From the NCBI GenBank assembly GCA_037443685.1, contig JBBINX010000016.1, positions 1-31,621 of the forward strand: 31,621 nucleotides of DNA. Reading direction: 5' to 3'. The position numbers and the translations under genes are program-made. The notes beneath the pieces are model-generated. The model was not told the DNA's origin. It worked only from the letters and a program-made list of their open reading frames with translations, and did not search any database. Source of the stretch: JAHJRJ01 sp037443685 (GTDB lineage: Bacteria > Bacteroidota > Ignavibacteria > UBA10030 > BY39). Numbering within the stretch: the first letter of the stretch is position 1; each line of letters begins with the position of its first letter. Positions 1-7,360 of the stretch are shown here, piece by piece.

Positions 1-2
1 AG

Positions 3-416
3 GCGAAGTATTTCAAGCTGGGCGATGTGGTCCCGGACTTTGAATTACCTGATTCTTCTGATAAACGAATCAACCTTACTGACATCAAATCAGAAAAGAT
101 ATTGATCATCTTTTATGCGAGCTGGTGTCCGCATTGTAATTCAATAATACCGCAGATCCATCAATTGTATAAGAATCAGAAATCGAAGACAACGGAAGTG
201 ATCGCAATCTCCATTGATACGAGCCGGGCTGATTGGGTCGGAAATATCAAGTTAAATCAGCTTGAATGGACAAATGTTTGCGACATGAAGGGCTGGAACG
301 GCAAAGCCGTTTTGGATTATTACATCTATGCAACTCCGACAATGTTTCTGGTTGATAAAACTAGTGTGATACTGGCGAAACCTGTGTCGTTCGATGAATT
401 GTTAAAATGGTTTTGA
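3..416 (+). CDS. Thioredoxin-fold redoxin (TlpA/AhpC-TSA type), 5' end outside the window
   Basis: The reading frame is open from the first bases of the window, and the residues before the first GTG (nt 27), reading K-Y-F-K-L-G-D-V-V-P-D-F, are the usual opening of a redoxin domain. The true start therefore lies upstream and the gene is partial. The redox motif Trp-Cys-Pro-His-Cys is encoded at nt 123-137, and a cis-proline segment Ala-Thr-Pro-Thr-Met-Phe-Leu-Val-Asp follows near the end, as in TlpA-like disulfide oxidoreductases. The family carries out thiol-disulfide exchange, usually in the periplasm; any signal peptide or upstream domain cannot be seen. The end of the domain looks complete (D-E-L-L-K-W-F). 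The last 10 bases overlap the next ORF. Family membership is clear; substrate and location are unknown. Confidence 0.8.
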   Translation, partial: AKYFKLGDVVPDFELPDSSDKRINLTDIKSEKILIIFYASWCPHCNSIIPQIHQLYKNQKSKTTEVIAISIDTSRADWVGNIKLNQLEWTNVCDMKGWNGKAVLDYYIYATPTMFLVDKTSVILAKPVSFDELLKWF

Positions 417-871
417 GATTTAAAACAGGTGGGGTTGTATCGGTAGAGCCGTGTCCGCCGGCAGAATCGGTAGAAGCATTGGATGAATTGATTGTTGAAG
501 ATGCAGAAGGGTATGTTCAGGATTTGTATGTTCGTAATTACAGCAGACCACTCGGAATGAAGCTCGCTTACGCCGAGGATATGCCGCCTGAAGCTGTAGA
601 AGGGACATTCAACGTTAGATTCCAATCAAATAAAATGATAGAAGGAATAACTGCAAACAAAGTAAAGAAAAAAGTTTCAATTAAATTGAAGAATGTCCAA
701 TATCCAGTAAAACTAAAATGGAACTTCAAAAATAATAATAAAATAAAATACTGGCTTGTCAAGAAAGGTCAAGCTCCGATTTTAATGAGTGCATCGGGGA
801 TATATGAGTTTGATAATTCAATCAAAGGAACAATTCAGCTTGAAGCTGAAGCGGAACAACCTTGCAGATAA
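407..871 (+). CDS. Hypothetical protein resembling the pre-sorting-domain region of type IX secreted proteins
   Basis: A 154-residue ORF that opens 10 bases inside the redoxin gene. It has no signal peptide and no sorting tail. Its middle (D-L-Y-V-R-N...M-P-P-E-A-V-E-G-T-F-N-V-R-F near residues 40-72) and its Ig-like second half (V-K-L-K-W-N-F near residue 103) resemble the segment that precedes the sorting domain in large secreted proteins of Ignavibacteria-like bacteria. The similarity is from memory of such proteins, not from a search. An in-frame stop at nt 395-397 limits the ORF to this start. It may be a small translationally coupled gene, the remnant of a larger secreted protein, or the frameshifted tail of the upstream redoxin. 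No function is assigned. Confidence 0.5.
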   Translation: MVLRFKTGGVVSVEPCPPAESVEALDELIVEDAEGYVQDLYVRNYSRPLGMKLAYAEDMPPEAVEGTFNVRFQSNKMIEGITANKVKKKVSIKLKNVQYPVKLKWNFKNNNKIKYWLVKKGQAPILMSASGIYEFDNSIKGTIQLEAEAEQPCR

Positions 872-888
872 ATAGAAAGGTGAGTGAT

Positions 889-1548
889 ATGAAAATATTA
901 AAATTGTTATTCATAATAAATTTAATCTTCGTAGGAATACTTTTGTCACAATCAGATGTCGATAAATCGTGTTACAATATTCCGTTTGCATCAAAGGATA
1001 ATAGTGTCGAATTAACAGTTGTTAATGCATCAAACTATTCAGTTACAAATCTTCAAGTTAGTGGAGTAGATATACCTGCTTGGTTGAAAATTCAACCTGC
1101 CGAACAACTAATTGAATTATTAGAATCGGACGAGGAGTGTGCGGTTAATTTTTCGTTCTCAATTGATAATACAGCTCCTGTAAATCGGGAACAGATTATA
1201 ACATTAAATATATCGACTCCGACGGGAGAGAGCTGGACAAAGCAAATATCGATGATAATAGAACCGCCAGAAAGATTTGAGCTATATCAGAATTATCCAA
1301 ACCCGTTCAATCCGAAAACGATAATTTCGTTTCAGCTTCCACACGCCGAGCATGTAGTACTAAAAATATTTGATATAATTGGTCGTGAAGTAAGAACGGT
1401 TTTAAATGAAGTGAAAGAGGCGGGCTATTATGAAGTAGAATTTGTCGCAAGTGAATTACCAAGCGGTGTATATTTTTACCAGATAAGAGCCAAAAATCAA
1501 GTAAGCAAAACTACTGTTGCGAGGAAAAAGATGGTCCTCCTCCGTTAA
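889..1548 (+). CDS. Secreted protein with Por/type IX secretion C-terminal sorting domain
   Basis: A 219-residue protein. ATG 889 is chosen over an in-frame ATG nine codons upstream because AGAAAGGTGA precedes it and because it opens directly into a signal peptide (Met-Lys-Ile-Leu-Lys then a hydrophobic run to about residue 20). Residues about 35-125 form a beta-rich, Ig-like segment with no catalytic motif. From about residue 129 a classic type A sorting domain follows: E-L-Y-Q-N-Y-P-N-P-F-N-P, then Phe-Asp-Ile-Ile-Gly-Arg-Glu-Val and Pro-Ser-Gly-Val-Tyr-Phe-Tyr. Such domains direct proteins across the outer membrane and are normally cleaved, so the mature product would be only the small Ig-like part. 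Its role is unknown. It is convergent with the histidine kinase gene, with 12 bases between the stops. Confidence 0.85.
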   Translation: MKILKLLFIINLIFVGILLSQSDVDKSCYNIPFASKDNSVELTVVNASNYSVTNLQVSGVDIPAWLKIQPAEQLIELLESDEECAVNFSFSIDNTAPVNREQIITLNISTPTGESWTKQISMIIEPPERFELYQNYPNPFNPKTIISFQLPHAEHVVLKIFDIIGREVRTVLNEVKEAGYYEVEFVASELPSGVYFYQIRAKNQVSKTTVARKKMVLLR

Positions 1549-1560
1549 TGTTGTGGAAAC

Positions 1561-2760
1561 CTAATCTTTTGTTAATTTAATTCTAAAAGTCGTACCTTTA
1601 CCTGGTCTGCTATCCACCAGAATCAATTTCCCCTTGTGGTAAGTTTCGATAATACGTTTTGACAAGCTAAGTCCCAAGCCCCAGCCGCGTTCTTTCGTGC
1701 TGTATCCGGGTCTAAAAATATCGTTTTTGATTTTGGGGTCGATTCCTTTTCCGGTGTCGTGAACTTCTATGAAAATACTTTTACCCTTTTCCTGGACGGT
1801 GAATGTTATCTTACCGGTTCCTTGCTCAATTGCATCGAGTGAATTTTTAACAAGATTTTCGATTACCCATTCAAATAATTCCCTGTTAATTTTTACCGTT
1901 GGATTGATTGAATTTTCAATCATTATTTCTATGTTCTTACCCAATTGTGGCAGTCTTCGCTTGAAATACTTAATGACATATTCGATTACTTGATTTACCT
2001 GTTCTTCCTTCAAGTTAGGCTTTGAGCCGATCTTTGAAAACCTTTCAGCAACTTTTTGTAATCGATGTAAATCGTTTTCCATCTCGTTTGCAGTTTCGTA
2101 TAGTTTTGGATTAGACTCTGCCTGTAATTTTATCATTTCAATCCAGCCCATAACGCTCGATAACGGGGTACCGAGTTGGTGGGCTGTTTCTTTTGCCATT
2201 CCTACCCAAATGTTGCTTTGTTCAGTTCGTTTGATGTAGCTAAAACCTATATAACCGAAAATAATAAACATTCCTGCAAGACCGATTTCAATTATTGGTA
2301 GCCAGCGCAACTCAGTTATAAACTTTGACTCACCATAATGAACGTTTTGTAAAACGAGTGTATCGTTGATTGCAACTTTAATCGGTTCGTTCGTCTCACC
2401 AAATTTTGTTATCAATTTCCTTAAAAATAATTCTTGCTTTTCTTCCGATAAAGTAGAGTCAATTTCAATATTTCGTGTACTCAACGAATAGGGTGGAAGT
2501 GGATTATTATTATGGTCGGTCAGAATAATCGGGAAATCAATCGCTTTTAAAACTTCGTCGAAAATGAAACTGTAATCTGTTTGCTCAGTAGGACTAGTGG
2601 CAACGTATTGAAGTGATTTTGCATAAAGGTTAGCAATTTCCCGCTCTTTGTTTAGTAAATTGTTGACTATCGTCTGTGTGTAAAACAGGATAGAAATAAC
2701 AATAATAAGTGCACCAATAATTAGAGCAAGTTTAATATTTGTTGAACGAGGAGATGTCAT
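1561..2760 (-). CDS. Membrane sensor histidine kinase
   Basis: A 399-residue two-component kinase. There is a membrane segment at about 11-34, an extracytoplasmic sensor region of about 120 residues with no domain I recognise, a second membrane segment at about 154-176, and then a HisKA-type dimerisation helix with the phospho-acceptor His194 in A-H-Q-L-G-T-P-L-S-S. The HATPase domain shows the N box (Asn306 in E-N-L-V-K-N-S-L-D-A), G1 (Asp335-Thr-Gly-Lys-Gly-Ile), F box (F-R-P-G-Y-S-T-K) and G2 (G-W-G-L-G-L-S-L). The kinase should autophosphorylate and pass phosphate to a response regulator, but none is encoded nearby, so it is an orphan here. Its ATG overlaps the purA stop (TAATG), so it is the last gene of the secDF-purA run. 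Confidence 0.9.
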   Translation of the reverse strand: MTSPRSTNIKLALIIGALIIVISILFYTQTIVNNLLNKEREIANLYAKSLQYVATSPTEQTDYSFIFDEVLKAIDFPIILTDHNNNPLPPYSLSTRNIEIDSTLSEEKQELFLRKLITKFGETNEPIKVAINDTLVLQNVHYGESKFITELRWLPIIEIGLAGMFIIFGYIGFSYIKRTEQSNIWVGMAKETAHQLGTPLSSVMGWIEMIKLQAESNPKLYETANEMENDLHRLQKVAERFSKIGSKPNLKEEQVNQVIEYVIKYFKRRLPQLGKNIEIMIENSINPTVKINRELFEWVIENLVKNSLDAIEQGTGKITFTVQEKGKSIFIEVHDTGKGIDPKIKNDIFRPGYSTKERGWGLGLSLSKRIIETYHKGKLILVDSRPGKGTTFRIKLTKD

Positions 2761-4031
2761 TAATTTACATTGATAGTTTGATCTCTTCTTGCACCAAAGG
2801 AAATTGTTTTGACCTGAGTCTTCAGTAAATCTTCAATCCTGAGAATATAGTATTTAGCGTTTTCCGGGAGGTCATCGAATTTTGTAATGTTATTTATCGG
2901 CTGGTTCCATCCATCGAGTTTTTCATAAACCGGTGTTACTGCTTTTAATGAAATCACATCTGTCGGAAAAGTTTTCAACGATCTTCCTTCGTATTCATAA
3001 CCGGTACAAATTGAAATTTCGTTGAAGGAGCTGAGAATATCAAGTTTTGTGATAGCCAATTCTTGGATGCCATTTATTAAGATTGAATACTTAAGAGAAA
3101 ATGTATCGAGCCAACCGCAACGCCGGGGTCGTCCGGTGGTTGCACCGAATTCAGATCCGATTTTTCTTATTTCGTCGCCTAATTCATTATCCAATTCAGT
3201 TGGGAATGGACCATCTCCAACTCTCGTACAGTATGCTTTGACAACTCCCATCACAGAACTGATGGCCGTGGGTGGAATTCCTAAGCCAGTACAGGCACCG
3301 CCGCTGGTTGGATTTGAAGAAGTTACAAACGGATAAGTGCCGTGGTCTAAATCTAATAATGCACCTTGGGCGCCTTCTGCCAAGATTTTTTTTCCTTCTT
3401 TAATGGCATTATTGAGGAAAAAGACCGTGTCTGTTACATATTCGTCTAACTTTTCTGAGAATATTTCATATTCAGATAAGATTTTAGCTGTATCTAATAT
3501 TTCTGTCTCGTATATATTTTTCAAGATGCAGTTATTTTCGATGATATTTTTTTTTAATTTATCCTTGAAAGAATTCCGGTCGAGTAAGTCAACAACTTTA
3601 ATTCCTGTGCGTGTAGCTTTATCGATGTATGCAGGTCCTATACCTCTGCCCGTAGTACCGATTCGTTCGGATGTTTGTTCTCGAACGTTATCTAATATTT
3701 TATGATATGGTAGGATCAGATGAGCGTTGTGACTTATTAACAGACGTCCCTTTATGTCGATGCCGAGACTTGTGAGTTGATTGACTTCATCCATTAAAGC
3801 GGCGGGGTCAATTACGACGCCGTTACCGATGACGCAAGTAACATTTGGATGGAAAATTCCGGATGGGATTAAATGTAAAACGTATTGTTGTTCACCGATT
3901 ACAACGGTGTGTCCTGCGTTAGCACCGCCCTGATAACGAGCGACTATATCAATATCTTCACTCAATAAGTCAACGATTTTCCCTTTACCCTCGTCGCCCC
4001 ATTGGGCACCTACGACAATTTTTACACTCAT
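2760..4031 (-). CDS. purA: Adenylosuccinate synthetase
   Basis: A 423-residue enzyme of normal family length. It joins IMP and aspartate using GTP, the first committed step from IMP to AMP, in the cytosol. The N-terminal phosphate loop reads G-A-Q-W-G-D-E-G-K-G-K, with catalytic Asp13 and Lys16. The second catalytic residue, His41, lies in G-G-A-N-A-G-H-T-V. The IMP-binding region T-T-G-R-G-I-G-P and the late T-T-G-R-P-R-R-C-G-W-L-D motif are intact. It begins 7 bases after the STAS gene and overlaps the kinase by one base (TAATG). I see no PurR-type box, and it probably shares the upstream secD promoter. Another purine gene, purF, sits far away in the same window on the other strand. Confidence 0.98.
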   Translation of the reverse strand: MSVKIVVGAQWGDEGKGKIVDLLSEDIDIVARYQGGANAGHTVVIGEQQYVLHLIPSGIFHPNVTCVIGNGVVIDPAALMDEVNQLTSLGIDIKGRLLISHNAHLILPYHKILDNVREQTSERIGTTGRGIGPAYIDKATRTGIKVVDLLDRNSFKDKLKKNIIENNCILKNIYETEILDTAKILSEYEIFSEKLDEYVTDTVFFLNNAIKEGKKILAEGAQGALLDLDHGTYPFVTSSNPTSGGACTGLGIPPTAISSVMGVVKAYCTRVGDGPFPTELDNELGDEIRKIGSEFGATTGRPRRCGWLDTFSLKYSILINGIQELAITKLDILSSFNEISICTGYEYEGRSLKTFPTDVISLKAVTPVYEKLDGWNQPINNITKFDDLPENAKYYILRIEDLLKTQVKTISFGARRDQTINVN

Positions 4032-4038
4032 AGCAGTA

Positions 4039-4377
4039 TTATTTATAGCTATCGACTGCTCGTTTTACAGTTTTATATTGTTCGAAAATGTTAATTAGTT
4101 TCGTAATGATTAGGAGGTTTTCAATTTTCTTAGAAACACATGCCAATTTCAAATTCCCCGAAGCATTTCTGACGGTAGTTAAAGCGGCTATCAACATTCC
4201 CAAACCTGAACTGTTCATTAGTTTTACAGCAGAGAGATTGAGAACGATTTTTTTCTTTCCTTCTTTAACCAATCTATGAAGTAATTCATTCAGAAGCAAA
4301 GCGTCTGGACCGCCCATGATGTTCCCCTCCAGGTTGATCACAGAAACGTTCTTTTGTTCTTTAATATTATATTTCAT
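4039..4377 (-). CDS. STAS-domain protein, anti-sigma-factor antagonist-like
   Basis: A 112-residue single STAS domain. ATG 4377 is preferred; a TTG two codons upstream, directly abutting the secF stop, would add two residues, and neither start has a clear Shine-Dalgarno sequence. The helix-cap motif Asn55-Ser56-Ser57-Gly-Leu-Gly matches the D-S-S-G-L-G phosphorylation site of SpoIIAA/RsbV-like antagonists, with Ser56 the expected phospho-acceptor and Asn in place of the usual Asp. These proteins release a sigma factor by binding an anti-sigma kinase, or act in other partner-switching systems. No RsbW-type kinase, phosphatase or sigma factor is adjacent, so the partner is unknown. It lies between secF and purA with gaps of 6 and 7 bases, so it is almost certainly co-transcribed. 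Confidence 0.88.
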   Translation of the reverse strand: MKYNIKEQKNVSVINLEGNIMGGPDALLLNELLHRLVKEGKKKIVLNLSAVKLMNSSGLGMLIAALTTVRNASGNLKLACVSKKIENLLIITKLINIFEQYKTVKRAVDSYK

Positions 4378-4383
4378 ATACAA

Positions 4384-5301
4384 TTATTTAACTTTTTTCT
4401 TTTGTACTAACGACCATTCATAAACGATAGCGCTTGCCATGTAAATAGATGAGTATGTACCTGTTAGAATGCCTATAGTAAGAGCGAATGCAAAACCGCG
4501 TGTAACCTCACCACCGAACAGCATAATAATTGTTAAAACAACAAATATTGTCCCTGACGTTATTATTGTACGGCTCAGAGTTTCGTTTATACTTTTGTTT
4601 ATTACTTCGTTGACACTTAAAGTTTTATGCACCTTCATATTTTCTCTTATCCTATCGAAAATAACCACAGTGTCGTTTACTGATAAACCTACTAGAGTAA
4701 GAAAAGCTGCAATCATATTCTGGTCCATCTCAAATTCAAAAAATGGACTTAAACCATTCAGCAATGTTAGAACACCGAGTGTTACTAAGACGTCGTGGAA
4801 TAGAGCAACAACGGCACCAACACCAAAAATAAATTTAAACCGGAATGCTATATACAAAAGCATCACAATTAAGGCAGCGAAGACTGCATATAGTGCGCTT
4901 GACCTCAATTCAGCACCAATTTTGGGGCCGATTTTTAATTCTTCAAGTAAAGTAGCAGGATTGTCTGAGAAGTCTTTCGCCAGTGTTTCTTTAATCAAAT
5001 CCCCGATCGCTGTTCCGACTTCTTGTTCGGTTGTACGAATAAGGATATTTCGTTGATCGCCATACTGCTTAATTTCGGCTTTTGTTAAGCCCGCCTTGTT
5101 TAATGCATTACGTATGCTTCCGATACTTTGTGGTGTCTCAAATTGAACAACTATCTCAGTTCCACCCATAAAATCGATACCTAATGGTAGTCCTTTGAAT
5201 AGCAAAGCTACCAAACCCGTTGTGATAACGATAAGCGACACCATATAAAAAGTTTTTCTTACGCGAAGAAAATCTATTTTTGTTTTTTTAAAAAATCTCA
5301 T
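4384..5301 (-). CDS. secF: Protein translocase subunit SecF
   Basis: A 305-residue inner-membrane protein of the Sec accessory complex. With SecD it uses the proton gradient to help pull proteins through SecYEG. A first membrane helix at about 19-36 is followed by the family motif G-I-D-F-M-G-G-T (41-48). A short periplasmic domain follows, then a block of five helices from about residue 134 on, containing Val-Gly-Leu-Ser-Val-Asn-Asp-Thr-Val-Val-Ile-Phe-Asp-Arg-Ile-Arg-Glu-Asn (204-221), the conserved proton-path region. The ATG is preceded by CGGAG about nine bases upstream. It sits 23 bases after secD, as a separate gene rather than the SecDF fusion found in some Bacteroidota. Confidence 0.97.
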   Translation of the reverse strand: MRFFKKTKIDFLRVRKTFYMVSLIVITTGLVALLFKGLPLGIDFMGGTEIVVQFETPQSIGSIRNALNKAGLTKAEIKQYGDQRNILIRTTEQEVGTAIGDLIKETLAKDFSDNPATLLEELKIGPKIGAELRSSALYAVFAALIVMLLYIAFRFKFIFGVGAVVALFHDVLVTLGVLTLLNGLSPFFEFEMDQNMIAAFLTLVGLSVNDTVVIFDRIRENMKVHKTLSVNEVINKSINETLSRTIITSGTIFVVLTIIMLFGGEVTRGFAFALTIGILTGTYSSIYMASAIVYEWSLVQKKKVK

Positions 5302-5324
5302 TCTTATAAATCTCCGTTATTAAA

Positions 5325-7178
5325 TTATCCAAAACTGACTGTTGAACCTTTTTCGGTTAAAATATTAAATATAACTCGAGTTATAACTATCGCACTGAAC
5401 ATACTTGCGGCAATTCCTATCATCAAGGTGAGAGCAAATCCTTGAATTGGACCTGAGCCGAAATTATATAAAATCACACCAGTAAAGAATGTGGTTAAGT
5501 TCGTATCAAGAATTGCAGTCCACGCTTTTGAGTATCCTGCATCTATCGCAGCTCGCAGTGTTTTTCCAGTAACCGCTTCTTCGCGGATGCGTTCGAATAT
5601 TAGAACGTTTGCATCTACAGCAACAGCCATTGTTAATATCATACCGGCAATGCCCGGAAGCGTTAAAGTTCCGCCAAATCCTGCCAATATTCCTAAAACG
5701 AATAGTAAGTTGAACATCAAAGCAAAGTCGGCGATACTACCCCCTTTACTGTAATAAAAAATCATGAAGATCACGGTTAATAAAAACGCGAGTAGAGACG
5801 ATATGACTCCTTTATTAATGGAATCTTGCCCGAGTGATGGTCCTACAGTCTGTTGTTGAATTATATCAACAGGTGCGGGTAAAGCACCGGCTTTTAGAAC
5901 GATTTCAAGTAGTCGAGCTTCTTCAATATTTTCCATACCCTCAATTTGTGAATTACCACCAATAATCTTTGAACGGACGACTGGAGCAGAGAACACGGAA
6001 TTATCGAGAACGATAGCAATCCGCTTCTCTATATTGGCACCTGTAATCCGAGCCCAATCGCGTGCGCCCTCACTATTCATTTCCATCGTAACCATGGGAA
6101 CATTGTAGTTGGGGTCGATAGTAGCTCGTGCATTTACTATTACTCCTCCGGTAAGTTCTGCTTGTTTTTTTACAGCATAAAGAGTAAACCACTTTTTACC
6201 TTCGGCGATCATGGCAGGTTTTGCCGACCATATAAATTCCATATCGTTCGGAATTAACTTCTGTATTTCTGGGCGTTTCAATATACGGTTTACTTTTTCT
6301 CGATTTTCTTCTGAAACATAATATTCTCCTCTCCCTTGAGGTTCAGGTCTTGCAAGAAAGAAGAAAGGATGTTCTTTGGATGCTTGTTCTTCTGCTTTAA
6401 TTTGCTCTTCGGGGAGTAACAGATCGGCACTATCTTTATTAGCAGCGGCAAGTGTGGTATCACCCGAAACAGAATCGACTATTGCTTTTCCTGCCATGAA
6501 TTTATCGATAGATTCTCCAACTCTTACTGATATATCGGAAGCTTTTAAAAGTTTGAATTCCAATAAAGCTGTACCTCTGAGTAGTTGGCGTACTTCAGCT
6601 TCTTTACTCACACCAGGCAATTCGACGATAATCCTTCTTGCTCCTTGTTTTTGTATTGTTGGTTCAGAAACGCCGTATTGGTCTACGCGGTTGCGTACTA
6701 TTTCCATAGCGCGGTCGATGGCATTTACCGATTCTCTCTCCAGCATTTCGATTAGGTCTTCATCTTTATCGCGCATTGTTCCGTAGTACCTTCCTAACCT
6801 TATCCCTTTTTCCGTAAATTTTTTACTCAGTATTAAAGTTACTGATTCGTCGGATACCTTTGCTTCCTGTTTAACTGCATCCAAGATTGAATTGTAAGTT
6901 TCGTCTTTGTTTTTTGCCAGATCTTCCAATAATTTTAATACATTCACTTCCAAAACTACTCTCATCCCACCTTGAAGGTCAAGCCCAAGCTTAATCCTCT
7001 TCATGCGTGCGTCACGAATCGCTAATTCATTTTCTTCTAGATATTTTATACTATCTTCACCTGAAAGACTTGTAAGTTTTTTAGTGTATTGATAATCTTG
7101 GAAAGTAGGATATAGTAAATATAAAGAAATAAAAATACTGGCAAGTATCAGAATAATTCTGCCGCGTTGTTTTTTCAC
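5325..7178 (-). CDS. secD: Protein translocase subunit SecD
   Basis: A 617-residue inner-membrane protein and partner of SecF. The first membrane helix is at about 8-24. The signature L-G-L-D-L-Q-G-G lies at 64-71. A large periplasmic portion (P1 domain) spans up to about residue 450, and includes a low-complexity Ala/Glu/Lys stretch around 255-275 that looks like an insertion. The C-terminal helix block has the conserved V-D-A-N-V-L-I-F-E-R-I-R-E-E near residue 520, with the functional Asp. The start is GTG at 7178, supported by GGAGGTC eight bases upstream and a sigma70-type promoter at 7244-7272. It is the first gene of the five-gene minus-strand run and is divergent from the foldase gene at 7361. 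Confidence 0.97.
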   Translation of the reverse strand: MKKQRGRIILILASIFISLYLLYPTFQDYQYTKKLTSLSGEDSIKYLEENELAIRDARMKRIKLGLDLQGGMRVVLEVNVLKLLEDLAKNKDETYNSILDAVKQEAKVSDESVTLILSKKFTEKGIRLGRYYGTMRDKDEDLIEMLERESVNAIDRAMEIVRNRVDQYGVSEPTIQKQGARRIIVELPGVSKEAEVRQLLRGTALLEFKLLKASDISVRVGESIDKFMAGKAIVDSVSGDTTLAAANKDSADLLLPEEQIKAEEQASKEHPFFFLARPEPQGRGEYYVSEENREKVNRILKRPEIQKLIPNDMEFIWSAKPAMIAEGKKWFTLYAVKKQAELTGGVIVNARATIDPNYNVPMVTMEMNSEGARDWARITGANIEKRIAIVLDNSVFSAPVVRSKIIGGNSQIEGMENIEEARLLEIVLKAGALPAPVDIIQQQTVGPSLGQDSINKGVISSLLAFLLTVIFMIFYYSKGGSIADFALMFNLLFVLGILAGFGGTLTLPGIAGMILTMAVAVDANVLIFERIREEAVTGKTLRAAIDAGYSKAWTAILDTNLTTFFTGVILYNFGSGPIQGFALTLMIGIAASMFSAIVITRVIFNILTEKGSTVSFG

Positions 7179-7186
7179 GAAAATTT

Positions 7187-7193
7187 GACCTCC
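7187..7193 (-). promoter_or_regulatory. Strong Shine-Dalgarno sequence of secD
   Basis: The minus strand reads GGAGGTC, eight bases before the GTG at 7178. It decides in favour of a GTG start for secD. It is one of the strongest ribosome-binding sites in the window. Confidence 0.75.
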
Positions 7194-7243
7194 AAATCAC
7201 TTATTTTTCTGTTATACATAGACATTCTTAATTTTGAGTTAAA

Positions 7244-7272
7244 AATATAATTCAATATTCTATAAAAGTCAA
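7244..7272 (-). promoter_or_regulatory. Predicted sigma70-type promoter of the secD operon
   Basis: On the minus strand, TTGACT (7272-7267), a 17-base spacer and TATATT (7249-7244) match the -35/-10 consensus at 5 of 6 positions each. The predicted transcript would start near 7237, leaving a leader of about 59 bases before secD. It lies back to back with the promoter of the plus-strand foldase gene. Confidence 0.5.
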
Positions 7273-7283
7273 TAAAAATATGG

Positions 7284-7312
7284 TTGCTTATATCATAAAT
7301 TTAATATATATT
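7284..7312 (+). promoter_or_regulatory. Predicted sigma70-type promoter of the foldase gene
   Basis: TTGCTT (7284-7289), a 17-base spacer and TATATT (7307-7312), using the same -10 hexamer and spacing as the divergent secD promoter. The transcript would start near 7319, giving a leader of about 42 bases that contains the ribosome-binding site AGGAGA (7344-7349). The -35 match is weaker than that of secD. Confidence 0.4.
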
Positions 7313-7360
7313 TAAACGTTTTTAAAAGTAATCAATATTTAATAGGAGATATTTTAGTAT

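Noticed and set aside
5491..6786. Plus-strand ORFs inside secD (such as 6376-6786) and other long opposite-strand frames throughout
   Set aside because: They lie wholly inside clearly identified genes, have no recognisable domains and show the composition of antisense shadows.
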